From: Candidatus Anaerobutyricum avicola
GTDB lineage: Bacteria; Bacillota; Clostridia; Lachnospirales; Lachnospiraceae
DNA: 64,000 bases
Assembly: GCA_019113845.1 (NCBI GenBank)
Contig: DXGQ01000032.1
Span: 1 to 64,000, forward strand
Reading direction: 5' to 3'
Made by a program: the position numbers and the translations under genes. Shown in pieces: positions 42,802-51,826 of this stretch. The notes beneath the pieces were generated by a model, which saw nothing but the letters and a program-made list of their open reading frames with translations, did not search any database and was not told the DNA's origin. Each line of letters opens with the position of its first letter. The first letter of the stretch is position 1.

Positions 42802-44433
42802 CTACGGCTGAATGGTTGCCAGTTCCTGACCGATGTTTAAGACATGATCGCCGATGCGTTCAAAGTCCGTCAGCATCTCCGAATACAGGATGCTGGCCTC
42901 TCCCTCGCAGGCTTCCCGGCGCATTCTGTCCATCTGGTTCTGACGGTATTCTTCCGTCATCTGATCGATCTTCTGTTCCAGATCAGAAACTTCCTGCAGT
43001 TCGCTCTTCGTCAGACTGTTCAGATCATGCAGACAGTCCAGAGCGGCCAGACTCGTATCCCGCATCTTTTCTATCTCTTTTCTGGCGTCTTTTGAAAAGG
43101 CGATTTGCTTTTCTTCCAGCATCTTCGTATACTCGCAGATATTCATGGCATGGTCGCCAATCCGCTCAAGATTACTGCATACCCGGAAAAATCCGTTAAA
43201 ATTCACCGCATCTTTTCGGTTTGTCTCATGGACGATCGCACGGGAAATATATTTTGATATCTCTTTATTGAGATAATCAATATAATCCTCGTTCTCCTCC
43301 ACTTTTGCGAGACGCTGTGCACTGCCCTCCAGGACTGCCGCAAAGCTTTGCTCGATATTTTCTCTCGTCAGCTTCTCCATCCGGCGCAGCTCATTCCAGA
43401 TGCCGTTTAAGGCGATGGCTGCGTTACCCATCTGATACTCGGCTCCGGCTTCCAGCGGCTTAATGTACATAAGCCCCATCGTATCCGGTTCCTCGCCGAC
43501 TTGCTCCGGCAGAACCTTCGTCGCAAACTTTGCCAGCGTTGTGCCAAATGGCAGCAGCAACAATGTCGTCACCACGTTAAAGAGGGTGTGCATGTTGGCG
43601 ATCTGCGCTGCCGGGTTGTCCGGCGTGAAGCCCTGCACGATGGTAGTGAGCGGCGTCACGATACATACGATGGTAAAGATGATCGTACCGATGATATTAA
43701 AGGTCAGATGAATGATCGTCGTCCGCTTGGCGTTTCTGCTTGTTCCGATGGCCGCCAGTACTGCCGTGATACATGTACCGATGTTCTGACCAAAGAGAAC
43801 GAACACAGCATTTGGCAGGTCAATGAGTCCACCGATCGCCAATGTCTGCAAAATACCGACAGAGGCGGAGGAGGACTGGATAACGGCGGTGAACACCGCA
43901 CCCACCAGAATACCGATGAGCGGATTGCCAAACTGGGTCATCAGATTGATGAAGGCTTCCGAATCCCGAAGCGGCGACATGGCGCTGCTCATCATTTCCA
44001 TTCCGAGGAAGAGGATACCGAGTCCTGCCACAATCTGACCATAATACTGCACCTGCGCTTTTTTGCTGAACATGATGACCGCCACACCCGCAAAGGCGAG
44101 GAGCGGCGCGATGGCGCCCACATCCAGCGCGATAAGCTGCCCGGTAATGGTGGTTCCAATGTTGGCGCCCATGATGATCCACACTGCCTGCTGCAGTGTC
44201 AGCATACCTGAGTTTACAAATCCGACCACCATTACGGTCGTAGCAGACGATGACTGGATGACTGCCGTGATACCGGCTCCCACCGCAACGCCAAGGAAGC
44301 GGTTCGAAGTCAGCTTCTCCAGAATTCCTTTCATCCGGTTTCCGGCCGCTGCTTCCAGTCCGGAACTCATCATCTGCATACCGTAAAGGAACAGGGCAAG
44401 ACCGCCCATCAATCCTAATACGATACCTGTCAT
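42802..44433 (-). CDS. Na+/phosphate cotransporter with C-terminal PhoU domain
   Basis: The 543-residue protein has two inverted repeats each with the QSSSA signature (VIQSSSATTVMVVGFVNSG and VIQSSSASVGILQTLA), typical of the NptA/YjbB family. About 200 cytosolic residues follow, with PhoU-like helices (ERIGDHAMNICEYTKM and FERIGDHVLNIGQELA). It should move inorganic phosphate with Na+. The 175-base leader upstream holds pyrimidine-rich imperfect repeats and a hairpin (44462-44592). It lies after ktrA on the same strand. Confidence 0.92.
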   Translation of the reverse strand: MTGIVLGLMGGLALFLYGMQMMSSGLEAAAGNRMKGILEKLTSNRFLGVAVGAGITAVIQSSSATTVMVVGFVNSGMLTLQQAVWIIMGANIGTTITGQLIALDVGAIAPLLAFAGVAVIMFSKKAQVQYYGQIVAGLGILFLGMEMMSSAMSPLRDSEAFINLMTQFGNPLIGILVGAVFTAVIQSSSASVGILQTLAIGGLIDLPNAVFVLFGQNIGTCITAVLAAIGTSRNAKRTTIIHLTFNIIGTIIFTIVCIVTPLTTIVQGFTPDNPAAQIANMHTLFNVVTTLLLLPFGTTLAKFATKVLPEQVGEEPDTMGLMYIKPLEAGAEYQMGNAAIALNGIWNELRRMEKLTRENIEQSFAAVLEGSAQRLAKVEENEDYIDYLNKEISKYISRAIVHETNRKDAVNFNGFFRVCSNLERIGDHAMNICEYTKMLEEKQIAFSKDARKEIEKMRDTSLAALDCLHDLNSLTKSELQEVSDLEQKIDQMTEEYRQNQMDRMRREACEGEASILYSEMLTDFERIGDHVLNIGQELATIQP

Positions 44434-44461
44434 AATTTTTTCTCCTTTTCGTACTTTTAAC

Positions 44462-44592
44462 CCCTGTCAGCGTGACAGGGACAGATCTTCTCTCTTCTTA
44501 TCCATTACAGGCTGGATAACTCTTTTCTTTCTTTTCTTCATCCATTCTAAGGCGGATGACCCTTCTCTCTTCTTCATCTTATACAGGGGCCG
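44462..44592. repeat. Hairpin and three imperfect pyrimidine-rich repeats before the Na/Pi cotransporter
   Basis: CCCTGTCA-GCG-TGACAGGG (44462-44480) is a perfect hairpin. Three units of about 32-40 bases follow (from about 44486, 44521 and 44561), each with a TCTTCTTC tract; the first two have ATCCATT...GGAT mini-stems. On the minus strand this is the purine-rich leader of the transporter gene. Confidence 0.5.
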
Positions 44593-44608
44593 TTTTGTCA
44601 TTCCGGCT

Positions 44609-45298
44609 TTATAATGCTTTTTCTTTCTCGATCCATTCTGTGAGACGATGCAGATTCTCCGTGCTTCCCGACAGATATAAAATGTCATCCTGCTGCATCA
44701 CGTATTCCGGACGCACATCCTCCATGACATTGTCATTATTCTCGATGGCGATGATGTTTAAGCCCAGTTTGGAACGGATATCCAGTTCCATGATGGACTT
44801 GCCCACCATTTTGGCAGGAACTACCACCTTGGTGATATTAATCTTCTTGCTGAGCTGCACATAGTCAAGAATCTGAGAGGATTCCAGGCGGTGCGCCAGA
44901 CGGATCGCCATATCTCTTTCCGGATAGACAACCTCGGCGCCAAGAGTTCTCAAGATCTCCCCGTGCTCCGCGCTGTTTGCCTTGGCGATGACCGTCGGGA
45001 TGCCGAGGCTCACAAGGTGAAGAGTGGTCAGGATGGAGGTACCCATCTGTTCACCGATGCAGACGACTGCCACTTCACAGTTTTTGATGCCCGTCTCCTC
45101 CAGAGACTTTTTGTCAAGATTTCTGACCACATAGGCATTTTCTGTGAGATCGCGCAGCTCACGCACTTTCTCCTCATCTCTGTCAATGACCAAAAGCTCC
45201 GCGCCGGACTCTGCCAGTTCTGTCGCCAGCGCATATCCAAATCTTCCAAGACCTACAATACCGTATGTTGTGCTTTCTTTTTTCTGTTTTCCAAACAT
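44609..45298 (-). CDS. ktrA: KtrA-type single-RCK potassium channel regulator
   Basis: This 229-residue protein has one RCK domain (YGIVGLGRFGYALATELAESGAELLVIDRD) and one TrkA_C domain ending DDILYLSGSTENLHRLTEW. It forms the cytosolic gating ring for the channel encoded just upstream. The ATG at 45298 follows AAGGAG and lies ten bases after ktrB. This is half the size of the TrkA in this window, which fits Ktr rather than Trk architecture. Confidence 0.92.
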   Translation of the reverse strand: MFGKQKKESTTYGIVGLGRFGYALATELAESGAELLVIDRDEEKVRELRDLTENAYVVRNLDKKSLEETGIKNCEVAVVCIGEQMGTSILTTLHLVSLGIPTVIAKANSAEHGEILRTLGAEVVYPERDMAIRLAHRLESSQILDYVQLSKKINITKVVVPAKMVGKSIMELDIRSKLGLNIIAIENNDNVMEDVRPEYVMQQDDILYLSGSTENLHRLTEWIEKEKAL

Positions 45299-45308
45299 AA
45301 TAATCTCC

Positions 45309-46607
45309 TTAACCGATTGCAATATTTCCTTCCGGATAGCTGACTCTGTCTCCCCTTGTAAAGTACCAGAGGGAAGCGATTGTCAGAGGTCCGAGTCTGC
45401 CAATATACATGATGACGATGGATAAAAACTTTGCTCCATCACATAAATCCGGGGTAATTCCTGTCGAAAGACCCACGGTGCCAAAGGCGCTGGTAATCTC
45501 AAATAAGAGATCGACCAGAGGGATCTCCGGCTCCAGAATCGTCATGATATATGTGCCTATAATAACAACAAACAACGCCAGTGAGGCGATGACTGCCGCC
45601 TTTCGGAACGCGTTTTTCGGAATCGCGTAATGAAACGCCTTCTCATCCTTGTTGGTCGCCGCCGACTTGATGCCCTGCAGCAACACAAAAAAAGTACTGG
45701 TCTTGATACCGCCGCCGGTGGAACCCGGGGAGGCACCGATGAACATCAGCACGGTAAGCACCAGCAGACCGGACTGGGAAAATGTTCCCAACGGATAGGT
45801 CGAAAAGCCCGCCGTTCTCGCAGATACACTGTGGAAAACAGCCGCCATCCAGGTGATATCTTCCGTGAACTTTAACATGACCGCGCCCACGATAATGAGG
45901 ACGATACTCATGGTGATGACCACCTTCGCGTGCATGGAAAACTTCTTCCAGCGGAACCGTTTGGAACAGACCTCACGGATGACAAGGAAACCGATACCGC
46001 CCAGGATGATGAGCGCGCATGTCACAACATTTAACAGCACGTTATGGCGGTAAGGGATCAGATTCTGAAAATTACCCAAAATATCAAATCCGGAGTTATT
46101 AAATGCGGCAACGGAATGGAATAAACTGATCCCGATCGCCCGAATCGGCGGATAATCCTGTACAAACACAAGAAAACTCAACACAGCGCCGGAAAGCTCG
46201 ATGATCACCGTCGTGATAAAAATATCCCGCACAAAAACGACCAGCCCTTTTCCGGAGTCCAGATTCATCGCCTCCCGGATCAGATTCCTTCCCTTCATAT
46301 TGACCTTTTTGCCGATGGCGATGATCACGCCGGCGCCCACTGCCGTCACGCCCAGACCGCCGATCTGGATCAGCATGGCAAGGAAGGTCTGTCCGAGGGG
46401 AGTAAATGTGTCCCCAGCATCCACCGCGATCAGTCCCGTCACGCACACCGCGCTGGTCGATGTGTACAATGCGTCAATATACCGCAGAGTCACACCGTCT
46501 TTTACGCTGCACGGCAGCATGAGAAGTACGGAACCGATCAGAATTACAGAAAGAAATCCCAGGGCAATGAGCCGTCCCGGAGATTGTCTTTTTAGCAACC
46601 TAAACAT
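45309..46607 (-). CDS. ktrB: KtrB/TrkH-type potassium channel
   Basis: This 432-residue membrane protein has four pore loops: TSTSAVCVTGLIA, AFNNSGFDIL, SARTAGFSTYP and FGTVGLSTGI. Its length fits KtrB (about 440) rather than TrkH. It is followed by ktrA and preceded, after 31 bases, by a KdpE-like response regulator, so uptake and its sensor are made together. Confidence 0.92.
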   Translation of the reverse strand: MFRLLKRQSPGRLIALGFLSVILIGSVLLMLPCSVKDGVTLRYIDALYTSTSAVCVTGLIAVDAGDTFTPLGQTFLAMLIQIGGLGVTAVGAGVIIAIGKKVNMKGRNLIREAMNLDSGKGLVVFVRDIFITTVIIELSGAVLSFLVFVQDYPPIRAIGISLFHSVAAFNNSGFDILGNFQNLIPYRHNVLLNVVTCALIILGGIGFLVIREVCSKRFRWKKFSMHAKVVITMSIVLIIVGAVMLKFTEDITWMAAVFHSVSARTAGFSTYPLGTFSQSGLLVLTVLMFIGASPGSTGGGIKTSTFFVLLQGIKSAATNKDEKAFHYAIPKNAFRKAAVIASLALFVVIIGTYIMTILEPEIPLVDLLFEITSAFGTVGLSTGITPDLCDGAKFLSIVIMYIGRLGPLTIASLWYFTRGDRVSYPEGNIAIG

Positions 46608-46638
46608 TGTAATATCCTCTTTCTTCTTTCAAGTCTCA

Positions 46639-47346
46639 TTATGCTTCGTCCTGCATCCGATATCCAACGCCCAGCTCATTGACGATATAATTCTTTTCTC
46701 CTGGTCTTGAGCCTAATTTTTTTCGGATATTTGCCATATTTACCTGCAGCTTTTTGATACTGCCCGCATCGGAGCTGCCCCACACTGCCTGAATGATGGA
46801 AGCGTAGGTGAGCACCCGTCCCGCGTGCTGCGAGAGCAGCGCCACGATATTGTACTCCGTCTGCGTCAGCTTGATCTCCTTTTCCTGTACACGGACGAGA
46901 CGTCTGGCATAATCAATCTCCAGATCATGGAGTCTGTATCTGCCGCTGACACCCTCGTCGCCCTGGAGACCTTCATAGCGCCGGTTACGCAAAGCCGCCC
47001 GCACCCTTGCCAGAAGCTCCGCCGTCCCAAAAGGCTTCGTGATATAGTCGTTGGCGCCGCAATCCAGTGCGGTCACCTTATCTTTTTCCTGGGTTCTTGC
47101 TGACAGGACGATGACCGGAGTGGAATCTGTCTGCCGTATCTTTTTAATAAAATGCATCCCGTCCTCATCCGGAAGTCCCAGATCAAGGAGCACCAGATCC
47201 GGATTGTGGGAAGAGTACACAAGAAGCCCCTGCTTCACACTTCCCGCCGTCAGAACCTGATATCCGTTCGTATCCAGGATCGTCTTTACAAAGCTGCGGA
47301 TATTCGTCTCATCTTCAATTACCAGCAGTTTATATTTGTTGTTCAT
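46639..47346 (-). CDS. KdpE-like response regulator
   Basis: This is a 235-residue OmpR-family regulator with receiver (LLVIEDETNIRSFVKTIL, Asp in LVLLDLGLPDEDGM, LSARTQE, TKPFGTAELLARV) and winged helix (IKLTQTEYNIVALLSQHAGRVLTYASIIQAVWG, ANIRKKLG, YRM). The sequence resembles KdpE closely. It overlaps the kinase gene by 17 bases and lies before ktrB, not before a kdpFABC operon. GGAGG precedes the start. Confidence 0.92.
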   Translation of the reverse strand: MNNKYKLLVIEDETNIRSFVKTILDTNGYQVLTAGSVKQGLLVYSSHNPDLVLLDLGLPDEDGMHFIKKIRQTDSTPVIVLSARTQEKDKVTALDCGANDYITKPFGTAELLARVRAALRNRRYEGLQGDEGVSGRYRLHDLEIDYARRLVRVQEKEIKLTQTEYNIVALLSQHAGRVLTYASIIQAVWGSSDAGSIKKLQVNMANIRKKLGSRPGEKNYIVNELGVGYRMQDEA

Positions 47347-48397
47347 CCATTTCCTCCATTTCCAATGAGAAACTGAAACGCGCCCCTCCTTCTCTGCGAT
47401 TTTCAGCCTTTATGCTTCCTCCGTGTGCCCGGATTATGGTCGCACAGACAGAAAGGCCGATACTCATATTGTTTCTCTTCCCATCTGCAGGTTCTTCTGT
47501 TCTTTCCTGATATCCCTCAAACAGTCTGTCAAGCAGTTCCGGTGCAATGCCGCAGCCGTCGTCTTCAATCTCAAAGACAGCATGACTGCCCACCGTGCGC
47601 ACCCGGAAGATAAGCCTGGTCATCCCTTTCGCATGGAGCACCGCATTTTCCAGAAGGTTCATGAGAACCTGCACGATCAGAAGCGGGTCCATCGGTATGC
47701 TGATGAACTCCTCAGGGATCTCCACTTCCACTTTCTGGTCCGGGTATCTCTTGTGAAACTTGATGAGCGTATCATCTATGAGTTCCTCAAGCACCGTCGG
47801 CGTCTTGATGACCTGCACCTGTTTGCTGCCGATCTTCGTGATGGAAAGAAGATTCTCCATCATCCGGATCAGCCACTCCGCATCCTCTCTGATCTCTCCC
47901 AGCAGCTTGATCTGCTGCTCCTTTTTCAGAGAGTCATAATTCTCAATGATCGCGGAACAGGAACCATAAATGGTCGTGAGAGGTGTTCGCAGATCGTGGG
48001 AGATGGCCCGGAGCAGATTTGCCCGCACTCTCTCCTTTTCTGTCTCCGCCTTTGTCCTCTCCTGCTCCTTGATCTTGGTCGTGAGCGCGCTGGTCGCCGT
48101 GGCGACAACCAGCATGACGATCGCCGAGGAAAGGCTCTCCACCGCCACAAAATCCAGCGCAAAGTACGGAAATGTGAAGGCAAAATTCTCCGCAAGGACA
48201 CTTACAAGCGACGCCGCGATCCCCCACAGGTACCCTTCTGTTTTCAGTGATATCAGAAATACTCCCAGAATAAACACATCCGAAGAAAATGACTGCGCCT
48301 TAAATATTCTCTGCAGGACCAGATTAATCAGAAAGGTTACGCCCAGAATGACGATGGTAACGATAAAATCTCGTATACATTTTCTATATCTGCTCAT
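47330..48397 (-). CDS. Short KdpD-like sensor histidine kinase
   Basis: The 355-residue protein has a membrane block resembling the DUF4118 domain of KdpD (helices between about 10 and 105, with LGVFLISLKTEGYLWGIAASLVSVL split across them). A kinase core follows with SHDLRTPLTTIYGSCSAI, N-box LMNLLENAVLHA and DDGCGIAPELLDRLFEGY. The large cytosolic N-terminal KdpD and universal-stress domains of full-length KdpD (about 900 residues) are absent. With the KdpE-like regulator and KtrBA it forms a K+ or turgor-responsive module. Confidence 0.9.
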   Translation of the reverse strand: MSRYRKCIRDFIVTIVILGVTFLINLVLQRIFKAQSFSSDVFILGVFLISLKTEGYLWGIAASLVSVLAENFAFTFPYFALDFVAVESLSSAIVMLVVATATSALTTKIKEQERTKAETEKERVRANLLRAISHDLRTPLTTIYGSCSAIIENYDSLKKEQQIKLLGEIREDAEWLIRMMENLLSITKIGSKQVQVIKTPTVLEELIDDTLIKFHKRYPDQKVEVEIPEEFISIPMDPLLIVQVLMNLLENAVLHAKGMTRLIFRVRTVGSHAVFEIEDDGCGIAPELLDRLFEGYQERTEEPADGKRNNMSIGLSVCATIIRAHGGSIKAENRREGGARFSFSLEMEEMDEQQI

Positions 48398-48459
48398 ATC
48401 TTTTTGTAACCTCCGCTAACGACTATATCATTTTTCTGGCTAAGATGTAGTAAAGATTA

Positions 48460-48496
48460 AGGGACAGCCTGTTTCTTTTAAAAACTGGCTGTCCCT
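48460..48496 (-). terminator. Hairpin after the carboxymuconolactone decarboxylase-like gene
   Basis: AGGGACAGCC / GGCTGTCCCT stem with a 17-base loop. T-runs are weak on the minus strand and somewhat better on the plus strand. Confidence 0.5.
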
Positions 48497-48594
48497 ATTA
48501 TATACCTTTTTTGTTTATTTTGTTGTGCCTATTGTAAAATTAATCGATGAAATGTAAAGTTTTTTTATTTTCTGTGTAAAATATCAGAAGTATT

Positions 48595-49287
48595 TTACAT
48601 TTCTGCCGCCTTAGTAATGCAGGAAATCGCGTTCAGGCTCCTCGGATACCCGATATACGGAAGACACTGCGATACCACCTTTGTGAGAAAAGCCGCGTCA
48701 TTTCCGAGGTTCATATTTCCTTTGGCGTGCGCGGTAAGCTGCGGCTCGCATCCTCCCTGCGCAGCGAGGAAACAGAAGGTAATCATCTCTCTCTGTTTTA
48801 AGTCAAGACCGGTTCTCGTATAATAATCACCAAAACAGTTGGCCGCCAGCCAGCGGTTCACATGTCCGCTCCTCCACGCCTCCAGCATATGCTCTCCGAA
48901 AATATCCGCCTGCGCCTGCGCGCCCTTCTCAAGACGGTTTTCCATGGTCGTGGTGGCCTGTCCGGCAAGCGGCAGCTCCACGCCCCTCTCCGTGAGAACG
49001 GCATTGACAACATCCAGAAACGGACGAACCCGTCCCATGCCGAGATAATCCACCGCCTGATAGACCATTTCCTTGACCATCACCGGCGTCAGACCGGCGT
49101 CAAGCGCCTTCGGCAGCGTCTCCTTAAACATGTCCACGCCCTGGCATCCGGCAAGCGTCGCCAGGATTGCCAGATATCTGGTAGGATCATCGAGTTCCTG
49201 CCCCGGCTCGTTCACCACCTCGTCCAGAGCAAAATGTTCATATCGTTCCATAAATTCCGGATCTGTTTCGCGCAAATTCATTCTCAT
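48595..49287 (-). CDS. Tandem carboxymuconolactone decarboxylase (CMD)-fold protein
   Basis: This 230-residue helical protein has two CMD-like units: LAILATLAGCQGVDMFKETLPKALDAGLTPVMVKEMVYQ and REMITFCFLAAQGGCEPQLTAHAKGNMNLG. The Cys residues lack the CxxC of AhpD peroxidases, so peroxidase activity is doubtful. It follows a cupin gene on the same strand with a gap of about 120 bases. CMD and cupin proteins often pair in small oxidative or aromatic-substrate operons. The exact reaction is unknown. Confidence 0.82.
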   Translation of the reverse strand: MRMNLRETDPEFMERYEHFALDEVVNEPGQELDDPTRYLAILATLAGCQGVDMFKETLPKALDAGLTPVMVKEMVYQAVDYLGMGRVRPFLDVVNAVLTERGVELPLAGQATTTMENRLEKGAQAQADIFGEHMLEAWRSGHVNRWLAANCFGDYYTRTGLDLKQREMITFCFLAAQGGCEPQLTAHAKGNMNLGNDAAFLTKVVSQCLPYIGYPRSLNAISCITKAAEM

Positions 49288-49407
49288 ACACCTCTTCTGT
49301 TTTTACAGGGTTCTTCCCGTTTTTTGCTTGCCTCAATCTCCTCTGCCACATTCTGACCGGCACTTCGTCGAAGAAATCTTACCGTCTCTTTTCTGCTCCG
49401 TCTTTGA

Positions 49408-49848
49408 TCACTCCGGCAGTTTTGCGTACTCTTCGTCGGATACCGGCTCGCACCACTCGTTGGATGTCTCCTCGCCCGGAACCTCCACAGCGATGTGGGA
49501 GAACCAGGAATCCTTCTTCGCGCCGTGCCAGTGCTTTACTTCCGCCGGGATCGTGATGACCGTTCCCGGTACAAGGCTCACTGCCTCTTTGCCTTCTTCC
49601 TGATACCAGCCCTCGCCTGCCGTGCAGATCAGAAGCTGGCCGCCACCGCTCTTTGCATGATGGATATGCCAGTTATTGCGGCATCCCGGCTCAAAAGTCA
49701 CATTTGCCAGGAAAACGTTCGTCTCCTTCGGATTTGTCAGCGGATTTAAGAAAGACTGTCCGATAAAAAACTGCGCGTACGCGTCGTTGGACTGACCCAG
49801 CCCAAACACATTCTGTTTGTCAAATTCTGCTTTATCCATGATCTTCAT
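49408..49848 (-). CDS. Cupin domain protein
   Basis: This is a single-domain cupin of 146 residues. Metal-ligand motifs are NNWHIHHAKSGGGQLLICTAGEGWYQEEG (first cupin box with the HxH) and VKHWHGAKKDSWFSHIAVE (second box). Members include quercetinase-like and isomerase-like enzymes, and the substrate cannot be named. It precedes the CMD-fold gene, with which it probably acts. TGGAGG precedes the start. Confidence 0.88.
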   Translation of the reverse strand: MKIMDKAEFDKQNVFGLGQSNDAYAQFFIGQSFLNPLTNPKETNVFLANVTFEPGCRNNWHIHHAKSGGGQLLICTAGEGWYQEEGKEAVSLVPGTVITIPAEVKHWHGAKKDSWFSHIAVEVPGEETSNEWCEPVSDEEYAKLPE

Positions 49849-49892
49849 GATACTATATCCTCCATTTTTTGTTTTTCCTGTATCTGGATATA

Positions 49893-51503
49893 TTATAGTC
49901 CTGCGACGCTTTTTCTGTCTAATGCCTGTTTTTTATTTGTGGTCATGCCTGGGGTGTATGATTCCCATTCCCAACTCTGTCCCGCATCCTCCGACACGAA
50001 AACAACGGCAAAGGTTCCCATATCCGCAGAGCTTGTGGACACCTGTACCTTGAGCAGACCGTCCTCCTCATAAGGCGTTCCGATATAGTCCAGATCTTCG
50101 GTTGTGAATCCATAGGCATTGCCGGTTATGGCTTCCGCCGCCTCTCCTGTCGGAAGTGTGACCGATTGAAATTGTTGCCCGCCATCCGTTGTGCGGTACA
50201 TGGAAGAAGCGTCCCCGGAGGCGCCACCAAGCAGGATGAATCCGATATCTGCATCCATAAAGTACATGCCCTCTGCCACGCCGATATTTCCGGCAAACGG
50301 GTCCGCATTATGAATCTCTCCATTATAAAATTCATAGAACCGGCTTCCGGCGGCGGCGTCCGTCACTTCCAGTCTCATGGAATGTTCCGCATCCAGATAG
50401 AAGGTCATACTGCCGTCCTGATCGGTGAGAAGCGTCTGCCCTTCTTCTCTGGCTTCGCTGATCTCCTGTTCTTCGCTGCTCCGTTCCTCCATCTCTTCCT
50501 TCGTCTTCATAGAATCTTCACCGCAGAAAACGACTGACACTTCTTTTTCTTCCCCTGTCTGCCCGTCATGCAGAGAAACAGTCAGAACGTAGGCATCTTT
50601 ACTCTCCCCATAACTGTCCCGGTAATAAAGCGACAGTCTTCCTTCTTCGTCAAGACGGTACCATGGATTTTCACAGACCTTTGTAGTATAGCCGCCATAC
50701 CGCAGGACGATGGACAAGTCATTCTCGTCTTCGTTCACCGGCGCAGTATCTGTCACAGCCTCGCTGCCGTCTGTGCCGGACTCTCCGCCTTTTCGGTCAT
50801 TCACCCTTCCCGAAAAGCCCTGTTCCCGCAGCGCGCCAATCATATCAAACATTGGTTGCATTCTCTCCTGCCTGCTGTATTCCGTATGGACCGCGCCGTT
50901 TAGACGGACGGTCATGTCCGGGCTTTCGGCGGCGTCGTAGGTAATCAGATAGCTTTGTGGCGCTTCCCCGGAAAGGGTGTAAAGATAGCCGTCGACAGCT
51001 TCAATCTGTCCGTCGGCGATGGTCACCGAAAATGTGTTGGCAGTGTACAGCTCACTGTCTTCCGGCAGACCCGCTCCTTCTTCCAGCGCTGTCACGATGC
51101 CAGAAAGTCCGTACCGGGAAAAATCCCTTTCTTCAAACGCAATCTTTTTTGTATTTCTCATCTCTTCGAGAATCCAGGACAGCTTTCCGTAATAGGGCTG
51201 GGCGCTTTCGTAAATCTGCCGGCCGGCATAGCCGGTCAGAAGCACGAAAATCAGAAGTTCCGCCGTCAGCAGAACGGTGGCGCCTCTTTGTACCTCCCGC
51301 TTTTTTCTTCTCTTTTGCCGAAAATATACAATCGTCCAGATAATAAACCACAAAACCCCCGCAAAACCAAGCGCGATCAGCACCGGCAGCCTTCTTGCGA
51401 CGCCGCCCCACTGAAAAAGCCGGGTGAGGACCCGAAGACCCGCGGCGTAGAGGATCAGCGCCAGTGGATTTAACAAAATCGTCCAGTATAATTTTCTGTT
51501 CAT
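49893..51503 (-). CDS. Unrecognised membrane protein under a BlaI-type operator
   Basis: I do not recognise the family. The 536-residue protein has an N-terminal block of three hydrophobic helices (about 8-28, 40-60, 78-95). A large extracellular part follows, with a low-complexity acidic stretch (EEMEERSSEEQEISEAREEG, near 335-355). The C-terminal region contains two sialidase/BNR-like turns (SMYRTTDGGQQF and FVSEDAGQSWEW), suggesting a small beta-propeller segment. AGGAGGTGTGTC precedes the ATG. Its promoter is nearly the same as that of the PBP2-type gene, including the TACATTTGTA operator, so it is likely induced by beta-lactams. A role in envelope stress is inference. Confidence 0.75.
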   Translation of the reverse strand: MNRKLYWTILLNPLALILYAAGLRVLTRLFQWGGVARRLPVLIALGFAGVLWFIIWTIVYFRQKRRKKREVQRGATVLLTAELLIFVLLTGYAGRQIYESAQPYYGKLSWILEEMRNTKKIAFEERDFSRYGLSGIVTALEEGAGLPEDSELYTANTFSVTIADGQIEAVDGYLYTLSGEAPQSYLITYDAAESPDMTVRLNGAVHTEYSRQERMQPMFDMIGALREQGFSGRVNDRKGGESGTDGSEAVTDTAPVNEDENDLSIVLRYGGYTTKVCENPWYRLDEEGRLSLYYRDSYGESKDAYVLTVSLHDGQTGEEKEVSVVFCGEDSMKTKEEMEERSSEEQEISEAREEGQTLLTDQDGSMTFYLDAEHSMRLEVTDAAAGSRFYEFYNGEIHNADPFAGNIGVAEGMYFMDADIGFILLGGASGDASSMYRTTDGGQQFQSVTLPTGEAAEAITGNAYGFTTEDLDYIGTPYEEDGLLKVQVSTSSADMGTFAVVFVSEDAGQSWEWESYTPGMTTNKKQALDRKSVAGL

Positions 51504-51546
51504 GACACACCTCCTGTTACCTTTTCATTTTATTTCCTTCTTTTTA

Positions 51547-51575
51547 ATCTTACATTTGTAAGATTATTTTGTCAA
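51547..51575 (-). promoter_or_regulatory. BlaI-type operator-promoter of the unrecognised membrane protein
   Basis: On the minus strand TTGACA (51570-51575) and TAAGAT (51547-51552) have a 17-base spacer overlapping TACATTTGTA (51551-51560). The layout is the same as at 42560-42588. The rest of the gap 51504-51826 holds a terminator at 51724-51780; I see nothing else in it. Confidence 0.88.
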
Positions 51576-51723
51576 TCTTTTTCCTGACTTTCCACATATC
51601 CGTTCTCTCCCGATAAACACGTCATACGTATTGAATGCGCCTCTGTTTTTTTACAATGAGTAACCCCCCATATCCTGTTAATCAGCTCATAAATGATAAA
51701 GCCCATCATAGCAGACGAGAAAA

Positions 51724-51780
51724 CCAGGGGTATCGCACAATGATGTTTTGTTCTTCCATCATTGGCACGATACCCCCGGT
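51724..51780 (-). terminator. Terminator after the ornithine cyclodeaminase-like gene
   Basis: A long stem (GGGGTATCG..CAATGATG / CATCATTG...CGATACCCC) ends in GGTTTTC on the minus strand and GGTTTCGTTT on the plus strand. Confidence 0.75.
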
Positions 51781-51826
51781 TTCGTTTGTTCCCTGTATTT
51801 AATATAGTAGATTTCTTACAATCTCT

